From Pseudomonas sp. MWU13-2100 (lineage in GTDB: Bacteria > Pseudomonadota > Gammaproteobacteria > Pseudomonadales > Pseudomonadaceae): a stretch of 64,000 nucleotides of DNA. Shown one piece after another: positions 63,919 through 64,000 of this stretch; position 1 is the stretch's first letter; each line of letters begins with the position of its first letter. The notes beneath the pieces are model-generated. The model saw nothing but the letters and a program-made list of their open reading frames with translations. It was not told the origin of the DNA and did not search any database. The translations under genes were made by a program, and so were the position numbers. Where the stretch lies: the NCBI RefSeq assembly GCF_023242365.1, contig NZ_JALLIX010000009.1:116066-180065 (forward strand), read 5' to 3'.

Positions 63919-64000
63919 CATCCACTGATTGCCGACGTTGGATTCACTCCTTGATCGAACGTCTTCCCTTGGCCACTGCGTTTGCAGTGGCCTTTTTTTT
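63919..64000 (+). ncRNA. Candidate small RNA, about 80 nt
   Basis: A plus-strand promoter-like pair ends at 63912 and a strong Rho-independent terminator occupies the last 30 bases, with no coding gene between. This would give an RNA of about 80 nt. The window edge cuts off any longer T-run. It could instead be a leader or read-through terminator of an unseen gene. Confidence 0.4.
63971..64000 (+). terminator. Rho-independent terminator at the right edge
   Basis: GGCCACTGC and GCAGTGGCC form a nine-base-pair stem around a GTTT-type loop, followed by a run of at least eight T to the window end. Confidence 0.85.

Larger units (their letters stand above)
63626..64000. other. Intergenic region at the right edge
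   Basis: No gene of convincing coding character in 375 bases. It carries a dyad at 63845-63861, a sigma-70-like promoter and a terminator on the plus strand, and the DUF1302 promoter on the minus strand. Confidence 0.5.

Overview
The window is a high-GC chromosomal segment of a fluorescent-group Pseudomonas. The evidence is an alginate cluster in the usual Pseudomonas order, hmg tyrosine-catabolism genes, many REP-like palindromes built on a 'GTGGGAGCGGAGCTTGCC' type arm, and a YebG gene with a LexA box. No rRNA, tRNA, insertion sequence or CRISPR array was recognised.

Layout. 1-8333: the distal half of the alginate operon (algG end, algX, algL, algI, algJ, algF, algA), closed by a strong terminator. 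Two REP elements sit inside it. 8334-9320: a decayed stretch with a 7-bp tandem repeat, a small gene frameshifted at a C-run, and a reading frame broken by an amber stop. 9321-12593: a thioredoxin-fold protein plus short-chain dehydrogenase, a LysR regulator with a perfect palindrome in front of it, an NTF2-like protein, and a small Pseudomonas-type protein. 13070-19123: an aromatic-acid-type efflux operon (outer-membrane lipoprotein, FUSC pump, DUF1656 protein, membrane-fusion protein) with a divergent LysR regulator. 19386-20360: a 2-ketoacid reductase.

20577-33154: two adjacent giant genes (2115 and 2038 aa) on the minus strand. They are paralogues with a dermonecrotic-toxin-like N-terminus, leucine-rich repeats and a C-terminal NEL (IpaH/SspH-type E3 ligase) domain. 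In my reading, both lack the catalytic Cys and Asp of that domain. This is the most unusual part of the window.

33255-42964: an EamA transporter with a divergent AraC regulator, a 17-bp tandem repeat, dacB (PBP4), a TonB-dependent receptor with a YncE-like propeller partner and FecR/FecI signalling genes (with a Fur-like box), and an HPF-family ribosome protein. 43264-46558: a BenE-family transporter with a divergent MocR regulator and operator repeats, then a small DUF3509-like gene behind a sigma-54-like promoter. 46566-53078: a DUF1800/DUF1501 export pair, a small WXXGXW-type lipoprotein, psiE, yebG, a Leu-type amino acid dehydrogenase and a SirB1-family protein. 53241-57481: the homogentisate pathway (maiA, fahA, hmgA) with its divergent IclR regulator. 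57661-63625: a MalT-like LuxR regulator next to a DUF1329/DUF1302 outer-membrane pair. The right edge carries a plus-strand promoter and terminator with no coding gene between them, a candidate small RNA.

Starts were chosen by ribosome-binding sites, signal peptides and, for the alginate enzymes, agreement with known catalytic residue numbering. All family assignments come from reading the sequence and recalling families. No database search was run.
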